Assembly: GCF_015207005.2 (NCBI RefSeq)
Contig: NZ_JADEXS020000001.1
Span: forward strand, 4,092,001-4,156,000
Direction: 5' to 3'
Origin: Desmonostoc muscorum LEGE 12446
GTDB taxonomy: Bacteria > Cyanobacteriota > Cyanobacteriia > Cyanobacteriales > Nostocaceae
DNA length: 64,000 bases
Position numbers and translations under genes: made by a program. Below the pieces are notes generated by a model. It did no database searches. It had not been told where the DNA came from and was given only the letters and a program-made list of their open reading frames with translations. Below, piece by piece: positions 53,527 to 63,070 of this stretch; position 1 is the first letter of the stretch; every line of letters starts with the position of its first letter.

Positions 53527-55788
53527 TTAAAACACGAAGTTATCAGACTGAGCTAGGGTGCTTTGAGATACATCGATGACAGTTAATAAGGGTGTTGGAT
53601 AAACGCAACCTGCTGTGCCATCTAGGTCAATCATGACAGTGGTATTATTTAAGACAGTACCGAAGCTCAAGTAGCCTTGGGTAGTTGCACTCTCATAGTC
53701 AAGGCTGTCCAGGCTCAAGGTCTGGAATAATTGGCTCAAGTCAATTTTGTCAGTACCAGCCACAAAATCAGTAATATCTCCTCCATCACAGATACTTGTA
53801 TAAACAAATCGGTCACTGCCAGCACCACCTGTGAGGATATCTGCCCCTTGCAAACCAATAATGAGGTTGTTGCGATCGTCACCAGTCAGGGTATCGTGTC
53901 CAGATGTACCGTTGAAAATTTGGTCTTGAGCATACACGCTAATTGCTAATGCTCCCACGTTATTGTCCTCGTTTGTTTCGCCCTGATTGTTGCCGTATTC
54001 TCCTCCATCAGCGACAAATAATAGGTAGACATCGCCTGCTGCTAGGAAGTCGGGAATAGAAATGTCTTGGGTGGCTGTATAACTATCCCCAGATACTAGA
54101 GGCGTATTTTCTCCTGTATAACGGTCGGTGAGTCTGGTATCGCTAGAGTCGAAGAACTGGTCATCGGAAATGTAAACCGTGTCATACCAGTCACCAGAGG
54201 CAGAAACTATATCTTGGTTTTTAACTGTCCAAGATACAGAAATCGTCTCACCTAATGCAGCGGTAGTTGGGGCATTAGCTTCTGTGACAACTAAATCTGG
54301 GGCAGTCAGGGTGATGGCTTGGGCGAATACATTATTGGTTTCATCGGTTTCGCCCTGATTGTTGCCGTAGTTTCCTCCATCAGCGACAAATAATAGGTAG
54401 AAATCGCCTGCTGCGAGGAAGTTGGGAATAGAAATGTCTTGGGTGGCTGTATAACTATCCCCAGATGCTAAAGGCGTATTTTCTCCTGTATAACGGTCGG
54501 TGAGTCTGGTATCGCTAGAGTCAAACAACTGATCGTCGGAAATGTAAACCGCGTCATACCAGTCACTGGAGGCAGAAACTATACCTTGGTTTTTAACTGT
54601 CCAAGATACAGAAATCGTCTCACCTAATGCAGCCGTAGTTGGGGCATTAGCTGCTGTCACGACTAAATCTTCGGCAGTCAGGGTGATGGCTTGGGCGAAT
54701 ACATTGTTGGTTTCATCGGTTTCAACCTGATTGTTGTAGTATCCAGTATCCGCGACAAATAATAAGTAGACATCGCCTGCTGCTAGGAAGTTGGGAATAG
54801 AAATGTCTTGGGTAGCTGTATAACTATCCCCAGATGCTAGAGGCGTATTCTCTTTTGTGTAGCGGCTGGCGATCGCAGTATCGCTAGAATCAAAGAACTG
54901 GTCATCGGAAATGTAAATATAGTCATACCAGTCAGCGAAGGCAGAAATTATACCTTGGTTTTTAACTGTCCAAGATACAGAAATCGTCTCACCTAATGCA
55001 GCCGTGGTTGGGGCATTAGTTGCTGTGACAACTAGATCTGGAACATTTATGGTGATGGCTTGGGCAAATACATTATTGGTTTCATCGGTTTCAAGCTGAT
55101 TGTTGCCGTAGTATCCACTATCTGCAACAAATAACAGGTAGCGATCGCCTGTTTCATGGTATGAGGAAATATAAATCTTCCAGGTAATTGTATAGCTAAG
55201 ACCGGCTTCTAGAGGCGTGTTTTCTCCTGTCCAGGCATCACTGAGATATTTATCGCTAGAATCCAAGAACTGGTCATCGGAAATGTAAACTGCATCAGAC
55301 CAGTCATCTAAGGCAGAGACTGTACCAAGGTTTTTGACTGTCCAAGACACAGAAATCCTTTCACTTAATGCAGCAATAGTTGGGGCATTAACTGCTGTGA
55401 CAACTAAATCTACGTCTGGAGTGGTGAAGGTGATGGCTTGGGCGAATACATTGTTGGTTTCATCAGTTTCACTCTCGTTGTTTCCTCTATCCGCAAAAAA
55501 TAACAGGTAGCCCCCGCCTTTTGCTACATAGGAGGGAATATAAATGTCTTGGGTAACTGTATAACTACCCCCAGGTGCTAGAAGCGTATTTTCTGTATTG
55601 GGGCTGGTGAGTTGGATATCGCTGTAGTCGAAGAACTGGTCAGCAGAAATATAAATTGCGTCATACCAGCTAGATGAGGTAGAAACTGTACCTTGATTTG
55701 TGACTGTCCAAGAGATTGGAATAATTTCACCTAAAGTCACATATAGTGGAGCTGTCACAGAAGATACTATCAGGTCAATCTCATTCAT
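53527..55788 (-). CDS. CARDB-repeat exoprotein with RTX-type C-terminus
   Basis: 753 aa. Five tandem CARDB adhesion-type domains of about 120 residues (starting near 5, 128, 253, 372 and 493), each reading like DLVVTAANAPTTAALGETIS then VSWTVKNQG, DWYDAVYISDDQ, GDSYTATQDISIP, YLLFVADGG, ETDETNNVFAQAI. Repeats 3-5 are almost identical, in DNA also. From about 615 comes one RTX-like calcium-binding stretch (GTSGHDTLTGDDRNNLIIGL, GADILTGGAGSDRFVY), then the DITDFVAGTDKIDLS ... type I secretion target end. No N-terminal signal peptide, consistent with type I secretion. Probably a surface or secreted adhesin. Confidence 0.87.
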   Translation of the reverse strand: MNEIDLIVSSVTAPLYVTLGEIIPISWTVTNQGTVSTSSSWYDAIYISADQFFDYSDIQLTSPNTENTLLAPGGSYTVTQDIYIPSYVAKGGGYLLFFADRGNNESETDETNNVFAQAITFTTPDVDLVVTAVNAPTIAALSERISVSWTVKNLGTVSALDDWSDAVYISDDQFLDSSDKYLSDAWTGENTPLEAGLSYTITWKIYISSYHETGDRYLLFVADSGYYGNNQLETDETNNVFAQAITINVPDLVVTATNAPTTAALGETISVSWTVKNQGIISAFADWYDYIYISDDQFFDSSDTAIASRYTKENTPLASGDSYTATQDISIPNFLAAGDVYLLFVADTGYYNNQVETDETNNVFAQAITLTAEDLVVTAANAPTTAALGETISVSWTVKNQGIVSASSDWYDAVYISDDQLFDSSDTRLTDRYTGENTPLASGDSYTATQDISIPNFLAAGDFYLLFVADGGNYGNNQGETDETNNVFAQAITLTAPDLVVTEANAPTTAALGETISVSWTVKNQDIVSASGDWYDTVYISDDQFFDSSDTRLTDRYTGENTPLVSGDSYTATQDISIPDFLAAGDVYLLFVADGGEYGNNQGETNEDNNVGALAISVYAQDQIFNGTSGHDTLTGDDRNNLIIGLQGADILTGGAGSDRFVYTSICDGGDITDFVAGTDKIDLSQLFQTLSLDSLDYESATTQGYLSFGTVLNNTTVMIDLDGTAGCVYPTPLLTVIDVSQSTLAQSDNFVF

Positions 55789-56326
55789 AAATGATCTCCA
55801 AATTGTTTAATAGATGCTGCTTGTTTTCCAACATAAACACCAATTTACCTGCAATTTGAAGCAAAATTTACACTAGAATTTCTGAACAGTCTCCCTGTTT
55901 TACAAAGGTCACTTGTAGAGGTGTGGTATTTAATTGGCCAGCATATTTTCAGGAAATGGAAGTACATCATATTACACTATATATGTCTCAAAACTAGGCA
56001 CAGAGCCTATTTTAATTGGTAAATTCTGACTCCTAAATTCACCAATTATGCTGTATTTATCTATTCGTCCTTACCCGTCTATCAACAAGTTATTGTTGTG
56101 GTAATGATAGTTTCATTTAGTAGTATATTTAGCTGAGATGGTGAGTTGAGAAACTTAGTGTTCACAGCTTTTTGTTAAATTCAAAACTCAGTACTTTATC
56201 ACCCTACCGGGTGAAAAACAATTCAACCAGTAAGGTGAACCGACTGTGGGAGGTTACATTTTGTAAAAAAAGAGATTCTGGTACTAGAGAACATTGATAT
56301 TACCTAACTCTAGTGAGAAGAATTCT
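55789..56326. other. Intergenic region upstream of the barrel-like protein
   Basis: 538 bp between divergent genes, with no gene seen. A small hairpin TCACCC-TACC-GGGTGA lies near 56199-56214 in the leader of the downstream gene; nothing further recognised. Confidence 0.35.
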
Positions 56327-56839
56327 ATGAAACTGACAAAATTAGCTGCCTCTGCGATCGCTGTTGCTTCTATTATCCTTTCAGGTGGTATTGCATCTGC
56401 TCAAACAGCGGGCACAAACGGTAATTATATTGGTGCTGGTATTGCGGCTGGTGCAACCAGTGGCGGACAAGGAAACGATGATGCACAACTTGGTGGAAAT
56501 GTCCAAGCACGTTACGCCGTTCCTAAAACACCTCTTTCAGTGCGAGGTTCTGTACTGTATGGTGGTGATGCCGCTGCCATTATGCCCATAGTCACTTACG
56601 ATGCGCCCATCGCCAAAAACACTAACGTTTACTTCGGTGGTGGTTATTCTTTTGTAACTGACGAAGGTCAAAATAGCCCATTGGGCAATCGCAATGCACC
56701 TGTAGTCACCCTTGGTGTTGAATCAGAAGTTACCAACAATGTCATCGCCTATGGTGATACGAAATGGGGCATTGACGCTTATAGAAATAGTGATGCTGAT
56801 GCTGTGAGCTTCCAAGCAGGATTGGGCTATCGCTTCTAG
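56327..56839 (+). CDS. Small outer-membrane beta-barrel-like protein
   Basis: 170 aa from ATG 56327; the frame opens earlier at TTG 56294, but the ATG puts a normal signal peptide first (MKLTKLAASAIAVASIILSG ... ASAQ, cleavage near 24). The mature part alternates polar and hydrophobic residues in about eight possible strands (NYIGAGIAAGATS, GNVQARYAVP, LSVRGSVLYGG, NVYFGGGYSFV, APVVTLGVESEV, VSFQAGLGYRF). It ends in Phe, the usual end of an outer-membrane barrel. Cyanobacteria-specific OmpA/opacity-like proteins look like this; function unknown. Confidence 0.72.
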   Translation: MKLTKLAASAIAVASIILSGGIASAQTAGTNGNYIGAGIAAGATSGGQGNDDAQLGGNVQARYAVPKTPLSVRGSVLYGGDAAAIMPIVTYDAPIAKNTNVYFGGGYSFVTDEGQNSPLGNRNAPVVTLGVESEVTNNVIAYGDTKWGIDAYRNSDADAVSFQAGLGYRF

Positions 56840-56910
56840 TAATCGCGACGGCTGATTCGGAGTTTCTTAGCAATGATATCTGCCAACTGCGATCGCGCTT
56901 CACAATATCA

Positions 56911-57007
56911 TACAGCCTATTTCAGGTCAATGAAGTACACAGGTAGGGGCACAACATGTTGTGCCCCTACAATTATCTGTACCTCACACCTGTTGCAATT
57001 TGCTGTA
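56911..57007. repeat. 97-bp palindromic MITE-like element, copy C
   Basis: TACAGC...GCTGTA ends; core palindrome at 56943-56970 with arms GTAGGGGCACAACA / TGTTGTGCCCCTAC. The arms differ from copies A and B at several places but remain exactly self-complementary. Confidence 0.65.
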
Positions 57008-57148
57008 TCTGAGTGTGGATACTCAGATATGAATATTTTTGTTAATCATTTTTATTTATGAGTTTGAAAAAAAATGGTATTGGCTATTATTTATAGTTTC
57101 TTTTAGAGTAAAGTTAGAAATTTTTAATGCTTGTATCAGAAATTACTT

Positions 57149-57439
57149 ATGGACAACATTAATCCGATTCCAGAAATAGTTGGTGAAACAACCGACGTGG
57201 AATCTTGGCTGATTCGCTCAGGGCTAAGATTTTCAGACTTAGGAGACGATGCTACTAGCAGAGCAATTCGTAAGCAATGGCGAGAGTACCAAGCCGCAGT
57301 CCAAAGATGCTGTGCAATTCTACACCAACCACCATCACGAGTTCAATTGGGCGGCGATTATGCCAAGCTGAGAATACCTGGTGGTTTGAAGGGGGAGTGG
57401 GGAGATGAGGAAATAGGGAAAATAACTCTTAACTCCTAA
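57149..57439 (+). CDS. Uncharacterised 96-aa protein
   Basis: Starts MDNINPIPEIVGETTDVESW; an upstream TTG at 57131 is less likely. Soluble, helical, with SWLIRSGLRFSDLGDDATSR and RAIRKQWREYQAAVQRCCAI. I do not recognise the family. The last 16 or so residues (KGEWGDEEIGKITLNS) are encoded by the G-rich GGGGAGT repeat, so the C-terminus was probably altered by repeat growth. Convergent with trhO. Confidence 0.55.
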   Translation: MDNINPIPEIVGETTDVESWLIRSGLRFSDLGDDATSRAIRKQWREYQAAVQRCCAILHQPPSRVQLGGDYAKLRIPGGLKGEWGDEEIGKITLNS

Positions 57440-57488
57440 CGGGCTAAACGCCCCGCTACCGCTAACAGCACTCCCCATACCCAACCTA

Positions 57489-58403
57489 TTACCCAACATC
57501 CTTATTTTTGTTAGCAACTTGGCTTTGGTAGTGTCGCCATTTTTCCTGCTGACGCGCTCTTTTCTCGTCGGTTAGGCTATCGAAACAATAGGCACAGGAG
57601 ATACCTTGCTCATACTTGGGGGAAACTTTATCTTCCTCAGAAATCGGACGCCCACAACACAGGCATAATTCATAACTTCCTGACTCCAACCCATGACTGA
57701 CGGCTACCCGTTCATCAAAGACAAAACATTCCCCTTCCCATAAACTTTGTTGGGCTGGAATTTCCTGCAAATATTTGAGAATGCCGCCTTTGAGATGATA
57801 GACTTCTGCAAAGCCTTGGGCAAGCATAAAGGATGAGGCTTTTTCACAACGAATGCCCCCTGTACAAAACAGAGCAACTTTTTTGTGTTGCGTTGGGTCG
57901 AGGTGGTGGCGTACATAATCGGGGAATTCGCGGAATGACTCAGTTTGGGGATTTTCTGCTCCTTGGAAAGTACCGATATTCACCTCATAATCATTGCGGG
58001 TGTCAATCACGGTTACTTCCGGATCGGAAATTAAATCATTCCATTCCTGGGGACTGATATAGGTGCCGACTCGTTCGTTTGGGTCAATTTCTGGCAACCC
58101 TAAAGTGACAATTTCTTGCTTCAACCGCACCTTCATCCGCTCAAAAGGTGGAGTTTGGGTATAAGATTCTTTGTGTTCTAGATCAGCTAGACGGGGGTCA
58201 GAACGCAAAAACCAGAGAACAGAATCAATCGCCTGACGCGAACCTGCGATCGTACCGTTAATTCCTTCTTCTGCCAGCAAAATTGTTCCCTTGACACCTT
58301 GCCCTTGGCAGTAAGACAGCAGAGGTTCTTGTTTCTCGGTAAAATCTGGCAGCTTGACGAATTTATATAGTGTTGCGACGACCTGGATATTTTCTGGCTT
58401 CAT
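57489..58403 (-). CDS. trhO: tRNA uridine(34) hydroxylase TrhO (rhodanese-like)
   Basis: 304 aa. Oxygen-dependent hydroxylation of U34 to ho5U in the anticodon of tRNAs with UNN anticodons, such as Ala(UGC) and Val(UAC). N-terminal acylphosphatase-like UPF0176 part (about 1-95; [13 protein letters not shown] near 40-52), rhodanese domain (about 125-220; [13 protein letters not shown], catalytic Cys in [12 protein letters not shown] near 180-191), and a C-terminal Cys-rich zinc-like module (CLCCGRPI ... CAYCF, about 247-272). Divergent from tRNA-Ala(UGC), 71 bp away, which belongs to its known substrate class. Confidence 0.9.
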   Translation of the reverse strand: MKPENIQVVATLYKFVKLPDFTEKQEPLLSYCQGQGVKGTILLAEEGINGTIAGSRQAIDSVLWFLRSDPRLADLEHKESYTQTPPFERMKVRLKQEIVTLGLPEIDPNERVGTYISPQEWNDLISDPEVTVIDTRNDYEVNIGTFQGAENPQTESFREFPDYVRHHLDPTQHKKVALFCTGGIRCEKASSFMLAQGFAEVYHLKGGILKYLQEIPAQQSLWEGECFVFDERVAVSHGLESGSYELCLCCGRPISEEDKVSPKYEQGISCAYCFDSLTDEKRARQQEKWRHYQSQVANKNKDVG

Positions 58404-58474
58404 CCCTTTAGTAATTGAACAAGATAAGTTACAATAACAACGGCAAACAAAGTTACCTGCTATTTTAATTTTAC

Positions 58475-58547
58475 GGGGGTTTAGCTCAGTTGGTAGAGCG
58501 CCTGCTTTGCAAGCAGGATGTCAGCGGTTCGAGTCCGCTAACCTCCA
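58475..58547 (+). tRNA. tRNA-Ala (anticodon UGC)
   Basis: 73-nt cloverleaf. Acceptor GGGGGTT pairs with AACCTCC (one G-U), discriminator A, D-arm TAGCTCAGTTGGTAGAGC, anticodon loop with TGC in CTGCTTTGCAAGCAG, T-arm AGCGGTTCGAGTCCGCT. CCA not encoded. Single tRNA outside an rRNA operon. Confidence 0.95.
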
Positions 58548-58812
58548 TTGTTACCTGAGAGTTTAACAGTTGCAGTATTGCTAAATATTGTACTCTCACC
58601 AAGAATGCAGACATGACCGCCTTTGCCAGGAACATAACTGCTTTCTGGTTAGGGACTTCCAAATAAAAAAATATCCCAAAACTGACGCCAAAACCCTCTG
58701 TATTTCTCCTCTCTCTGTGTTCTCTGCGCTTGGAGTGGTAGCCTACGGCAAGCCGCTGCGCGTCTACGTTTATTTGGATAATTTATTTCTTGGAAATCCC
58801 TTAACTTGAGTT

Positions 58813-58933
58813 ATATCATGTCCGGCTAATTAGTTATAATTCCCGCATCTGTGCAAAAACCAGGAAACCCTCTTTCCCCCTGCCCCCTGCTCCCCTGCCG
58901 TCTTAATGATAAGTTTTTAACCGGACATGATAT
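58813..58933. mobile_element. 121-bp MITE-like inverted repeat
   Basis: Perfect 13-bp ends ATATCATGTCCGG / CCGGACATGATAT with partly matching continuation (CTAATTAG / TTAAAAAC). Interior holds CCCCTGC repeats. No target duplication could be assigned with confidence. Confidence 0.5.
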
Positions 58934-59018
58934 TAGGCATCAGCTAGCAAATGCAGCCCAACTCTGACAAACCTTGCTCCCTGATTAGGATATGTACGCC
59001 AAAAATTTCCCACAGAAA

Positions 59019-59228
59019 TAGGACTTACGCACTGTACAAATGCATCGTGATGTGAATTAACGATGCTCCCGGTTGTTTCAGGCTTTTCTTAATTATCGTG
59101 CGATGCCTACGGCGGTAAACTACGTAAATAGACCATGTTGTAGGGGCACAGCAATGCTGTGCCCTTACGAAAGATGTGGTTTTTAACCTTATGCATATTT
59201 GGCATTTATTGTCAATGCCTAAGTCCTA
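59019..59228. mobile_element. 210-bp inverted-repeat element with nested palindrome (copy D)
   Basis: Ends TAGGACTTACGCA and TGCCTAAGTCCTA (12/13 complementary). Inside are a CGATGCCTACGGCGGTAAAC repeat (59101-59120) and a left-truncated copy of the palindromic family (core 59140-59168, arms GTAGGGGCACAGC / GCTGTGCCCTTAC). A solo end-like sequence AGGACTTAGGCA also occurs near 47322. The whole 58548-59347 gap holds no gene that I can see. Confidence 0.5.
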
Positions 59229-59347
59229 AGAAAATACAGAATACGTCCTTTAGTAGAACCAGAGCCACGAGATCAAGGCTGTATCTTGGAATCAAAGCTA
59301 TGTTATTAGTCTTTGATTGATTACAATTTATGCTAGGTTACTCCTTT

Positions 59348-59659
59348 ATGAAATTTTTAGTATTTCTTAATACTGAATCTAGAGAGCAACACTGGCAAGG
59401 ACAAGCTGACTCACTTGTGGAAGCAGAAGAAAAAGCCCTTGCCGCCATTGATGCACACAGCAAAACAATCAGTGATACATCTATATGTTGTCAATGGCAC
59501 TGGCAATATAATCCTGAACTGGGCAACACTGAGCATTGCGATAATTGCGGTCATCCTGTCTACTCGGTGGGTGAAGAGTATTATTGCTCAGAATGCGCCC
59601 ACCGATTGCGACGAGCCGAAGTAGATGGACAACTTTACACGCATCGGCACCCGGTTTAG
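59348..59659 (+). CDS. Uncharacterised protein with zinc ribbon
   Basis: 103 aa from ATG 59348 (MKFLVFLNTESREQHW); ATG 59330 would add MLGYSF. The N-terminal half looks like a small alpha/beta fold (ADSLVEAEEKALAAIDAHSK), and the C-terminal half has CDNCGHPVYSVGEEYYCSEC, a four-Cys zinc ribbon, then a basic HRLRR. Family not recognised. First of three small + strand genes (59930, 60230) that may be related in function. Confidence 0.6.
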   Translation: MKFLVFLNTESREQHWQGQADSLVEAEEKALAAIDAHSKTISDTSICCQWHWQYNPELGNTEHCDNCGHPVYSVGEEYYCSECAHRLRRAEVDGQLYTHRHPV

Positions 59660-59929
59660 AGGCGTTGCTGAATGAGAATATGAAACTCAAAAATAAACTC
59701 TTCTCAACTCTTACTCTCTGCGCCTCTGCGCCTCTGCGTGAGACTAATTCATATTTCTACTCAGCAACGCCGGTTTAGACAAGAACTTACAGCAGAATTC
59801 AGGAGTCAGAATTTAGAATTAGAATACTTTCTCTGCCTACCTTTGAGACATAGATAGTGTACTTCGTTAACTTGAAATTTGCTGTATTGCTACATCCAGT
59901 TAATCTATCATTTTACAACTGGAGAAGTT

Positions 59930-60157
59930 ATGAATTATATCAACCAAATTATCCTCGAACAGCTGCGTTCCGGGGGAAAAACTGCCGGAGAACTTAAAGA
60001 TGCCCTTGAGTGTAGTTATAGTGTTCTTGACAGGGCTTTGCGCGATCTGATTGAAGCTTGTGAAATCGAGCCAGGATGGAGTAATGATGATTGTCCTGCG
60101 AGAATTTATAAACTTAAACGCAAACAAGGATCTATTCCTTTTTGGATAAATCAATAA
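59930..60157 (+). CDS. Small winged-helix-like protein
   Basis: 75 aa from ATG 59930, with GGAG 6 bases upstream. Sequence LEQLRSGGKTAGELKDALEC then SYSVLDRALRDLIEACEIEP has the layout of a winged helix: helix, recognition helix, then a wing (PGWSNDDCPARIYKLKRKQG). Probably DNA-binding, perhaps a small transcription factor or nucleoid protein. Family not recognised. Confidence 0.6.
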   Translation: MNYINQIILEQLRSGGKTAGELKDALECSYSVLDRALRDLIEACEIEPGWSNDDCPARIYKLKRKQGSIPFWINQ

Positions 60158-60229
60158 GCTCCAAAATGTCTGCTCCATCTATTTTACAGGTTTAGCCTCT
60201 GGCTATCAGAAGCAACAAAGATAAGAGTT

Positions 60230-60658
60230 ATGATAGATGAACTACATGAAATCCTCATTGACATTATTCAACGCTGGCTAGAACAAGATAGCGATCCACC
60301 AAGCTGCCGGCTTTTTTCCCGCTCTGTTTCTCTAACAGAGTTAATTGAGATTAAGACTATCAAAGAACGAGAACAAACCACTTACCAAAATGCTTGTTCC
60401 CAAGCAGGGCAGCGATGGCAACAATCTCTACAAATTCGCGCTTGTGATAGTGATTTACTCCGCGTTCCTTTTTTGGCACAGATTAAAATCAAGTACAGTT
60501 TAGAACGCCTCCACCAGCAAATTGATAGTGATTTGTTAGCAAGTTATACCAACTGGTGTAATCAATATGGATGGACCGATTTATTTGTATTTGAAGGTCG
60601 TTTCTGGGCTTTCGCTCATGACGCTGTGCTACCATTGCCAATTTCGGAGGCGTCATAG
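60230..60658 (+). CDS. Uncharacterised 142-aa protein
   Basis: MIDELHEILIDIIQRWLEQD at the start, largely helical, with a heptad-like middle (KIKYSLERLHQQIDSDLLAS) and an aromatic C-terminal half (YTNWCNQYGWTDLFVFEGRF). No membrane segment. Not recognised. Same strand, 72 bp after the winged-helix gene. Confidence 0.55.
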   Translation: MIDELHEILIDIIQRWLEQDSDPPSCRLFSRSVSLTELIEIKTIKEREQTTYQNACSQAGQRWQQSLQIRACDSDLLRVPFLAQIKIKYSLERLHQQIDSDLLASYTNWCNQYGWTDLFVFEGRFWAFAHDAVLPLPISEAS

Positions 60659-60862
60659 ATTATGAATATGTGACAGCTAGGAGGCAATCGAATACTTGTC
60701 GGTTAAAGGGAAAAGGGAAAGCGTTTAAATTCACCCCTTACCCTTTTCCCCGATCGCACCAGAAGTGAACACTACTTATCCGAGAAGTATTGGGAGGCAA
60801 TCAGTCACTCTGTACTGCCAAGCTAGATGCGACGCAATTTGTATTAGTTTTTTCACTAACAC

Positions 60863-61060
60863 TTATTCGCTGCTTAGGATAGCTTGACTGATATCAGTTA
60901 AGGTTTGATACTGTTTTGGAGGTAATTGCTTCAAAGCTCGCAGAACAACCTCGTCAACACCTTTTTCTTCTGCATATCTCAGCAATTCTTCTCTGCTGAT
61001 TGGGTAATTAACTTCATTCAAATTGTTTTGTAATTTTGATAAATTGACTGTAGCACTCAT
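60863..61060 (-). CDS. DUF2795-like small protein
   Basis: 65 aa: VNYPISREELLRYAEEKGVD followed by EVVLRALKQLPPKQYQTLTD. The pattern of a short helix, PISREELLxxA and then LKQLPxxxYxxxxDIxxAI is that of DUF2795, small helical proteins of unknown function. GGAGG-like sequence (GGAGGAAA on the - strand, just upstream of ATG 61060) supports the start. Confidence 0.7.
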   Translation of the reverse strand: MSATVNLSKLQNNLNEVNYPISREELLRYAEEKGVDEVVLRALKQLPPKQYQTLTDISQAILSSE

Positions 61061-61592
61061 GATTTTCCTCCAAATTTAATATTGTATATTTACTCAAAAA
61101 AATAGTTCTTGAGTTTAATACTCGTTCTGGGAACAATTGAAAACAGTTAGTTACAAAGCAAGAAAGACTATCCCCAGCCAATGTGCTTTTGACTCAATTT
61201 GATTTAGGGTCTTATTTCCTCGGCAAACTTTATCGTTGCCAGAATCAGGTTTTTACTCGCCTAATTGACACATAAAATTTTCACGTCTGCCATCTCTAGC
61301 TTCGGACATACCTGTTCGTTAATTCATTCTCCTTAAGTAAGATTTGGCGTTGTTGCACTTCGAGCCTCACCCTCAACCGTCACAAAATCTGCTTGAGCCA
61401 ATCGAACCACCAAAAATTAGCGAGAACTTGCTGCCAGTGCTGAGTAGGGGCACAGCCATGTTCCCTACGATTATCTGTACCTCACCAACTTGCAATCTGC
61501 TGTAGTAATTTTTATAACAGAGATGGACTGCTATAAAATCGCTGTTAGCTTAGATATTGTACAATCGCTAAAAATACAATCTGGAAAGCGAC
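61061..61592. other. Intergenic region with a gene fragment and a truncated repeat (copy E)
   Basis: A 40-codon + strand stretch between stops (61139-61275, QERLSPANVLLTQFDLGSYF ... TRLIDT) reads like part of a protein but has no start and no family I know. At 61443-61504 lies the right half of the palindromic MITE family, with a damaged core (GTAGGGGCACAGCCATGTTC). Nothing else seen. Confidence 0.4.
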
Positions 61593-63017
61593 TTGCCTAG
61601 ATCAATTCAATCTACTCAACCACCACTAAAATTTATTCCCCAACGGTTTAATCCATCGGTACTCCAGATTGTTCGGTGGTTACTGCCAATAGTGCTACGA
61701 TTCCGGACTCGACCTTGGTTACCAGCTGGTATCGTCGGAATTGAAGCTGAGAATGTTGAGGTATTGGCTGAACTTTATCAACAATTCCAGGCTGGAAAAA
61801 TTCGCTTTTTGTTGGCATTCCGCCATCCAGAGGTCGAAGATCCGTTGTGTATGCTGTATTTGCTTTCCCGCATTGTGCCACAGGTTGCACGTCAGAAAAA
61901 TATCAAGTTGCAATATCCTGCTCACAGCTATTTTCTTTACGATCGCGGTATGACGGTTTGGGCTGGAGACTGGCTGGGTTGGTTATTTTCAAGGGTGGGG
62001 GGTGTGCCGGTTCATCGCGGTAGACGACTAGATCGCCAAGCTATTCAAACAGCGCGGGAGTTGTTTGCTAATGGCGAACTACCGATCGCAGTGGCACCCG
62101 AAGGCGGTACTAACGGTCATAGTGGCATTGTTAGTCCACTGGAACCTGGTGTTTCCCAAATGGGGTTTTGGTGTGTCGAAGATTTGCAAAAAGCCAACCG
62201 TTCTGAGACAGTTTTAATTGTGCCGATCGCCATTCAATATTCCTATGACAACCCACCTTGGTCAAAATTAGATTGGCTATTAACTAAATTGGAAGCTGAT
62301 AGTGGCTTATCTGTGATGGAAACTACTGAAGGCGATGGCGAAGAAATTTACTATCAACGCATCTATCGTCTTGGTGAATATTTAATTACAGAAATGGAAG
62401 AATTTTATCGTCGTTTCTATCATCAAGATACCCCCAAAACCATCTCAATTGATGAATCTGCTAGTCCTAATGAAGTGTTAATTGCTCGACTCCATCGCCT
62501 ACTAGATAAGTCTTTAGCAGTTACCGAGCAATATTTTGGAGTTCAACCACAGGGAAATTTCATTGACCGTTGTCGCCGTTTAGAAGAAGCTGGTTGGAAT
62601 TATATTTACCGCGAAGATTTGCCAGATATTAATAATTTACCACCCCTGAAACGCGGTTTAGCAGATTGGATTGCCCAAGAAGCAGACTTGCGAATGCGGC
62701 ACATGCGGATAGTGGAAAGTTTTGTTGCAGTCACCGCAAATTATATTCAAGAAAAACCAACAGCAGAAAAGTTTGCGGAAACAAGTTTGTTGATTTTTGA
62801 TATGCTTTCTCGAATTAAAGATACCACACTTCCGGGGCGACCAAGGTTAGGTTTGCGACGGGCAAAAATCACCGTGGGAGAGCCAATTTCGGTTAGTGAA
62901 CGTTGGGAAAAATGTCAAGGCGATGCCTACGGCGGTAAACTACGCCACGCCACTAGGCAGGCTGCGAGCCAATTAACTAAAGATTTGCAAACTGCTTTAG
63001 AGAAGATGATTAGTTAA
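61593..63017 (+). CDS. PlsC-like acyltransferase (lysophospholipid type)
   Basis: 474 aa, TTG start at 61593 (MPRSIQSTQPPLKFIPQRFN). 1-acylglycerol-3-phosphate acyltransferase motifs: HX4D as FRHPEVEDP (about 77-85), VPVHRGRRLDRQAI (about 137-150), and APEGGTNGHSG (about 167-177). The C-terminal 230 residues form a domain specific to this cyanobacterial group. Near residue 447 the codons for GDAYGGKLR come from the interspersed repeat CGATGCCTACGGCGGTAAAC (62926-62945), also found between genes at 59101. It appears to have entered the gene in frame. Membrane-associated lipid enzyme; exact acceptor unknown. Confidence 0.82.
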   Translation: MPRSIQSTQPPLKFIPQRFNPSVLQIVRWLLPIVLRFRTRPWLPAGIVGIEAENVEVLAELYQQFQAGKIRFLLAFRHPEVEDPLCMLYLLSRIVPQVARQKNIKLQYPAHSYFLYDRGMTVWAGDWLGWLFSRVGGVPVHRGRRLDRQAIQTARELFANGELPIAVAPEGGTNGHSGIVSPLEPGVSQMGFWCVEDLQKANRSETVLIVPIAIQYSYDNPPWSKLDWLLTKLEADSGLSVMETTEGDGEEIYYQRIYRLGEYLITEMEEFYRRFYHQDTPKTISIDESASPNEVLIARLHRLLDKSLAVTEQYFGVQPQGNFIDRCRRLEEAGWNYIYREDLPDINNLPPLKRGLADWIAQEADLRMRHMRIVESFVAVTANYIQEKPTAEKFAETSLLIFDMLSRIKDTTLPGRPRLGLRRAKITVGEPISVSERWEKCQGDAYGGKLRHATRQAASQLTKDLQTALEKMIS

Positions 63018-63070
63018 TTAAGCTATATAAAATTACAACATTTAGAGTTATTTATTTTAGGTGATAGGTT

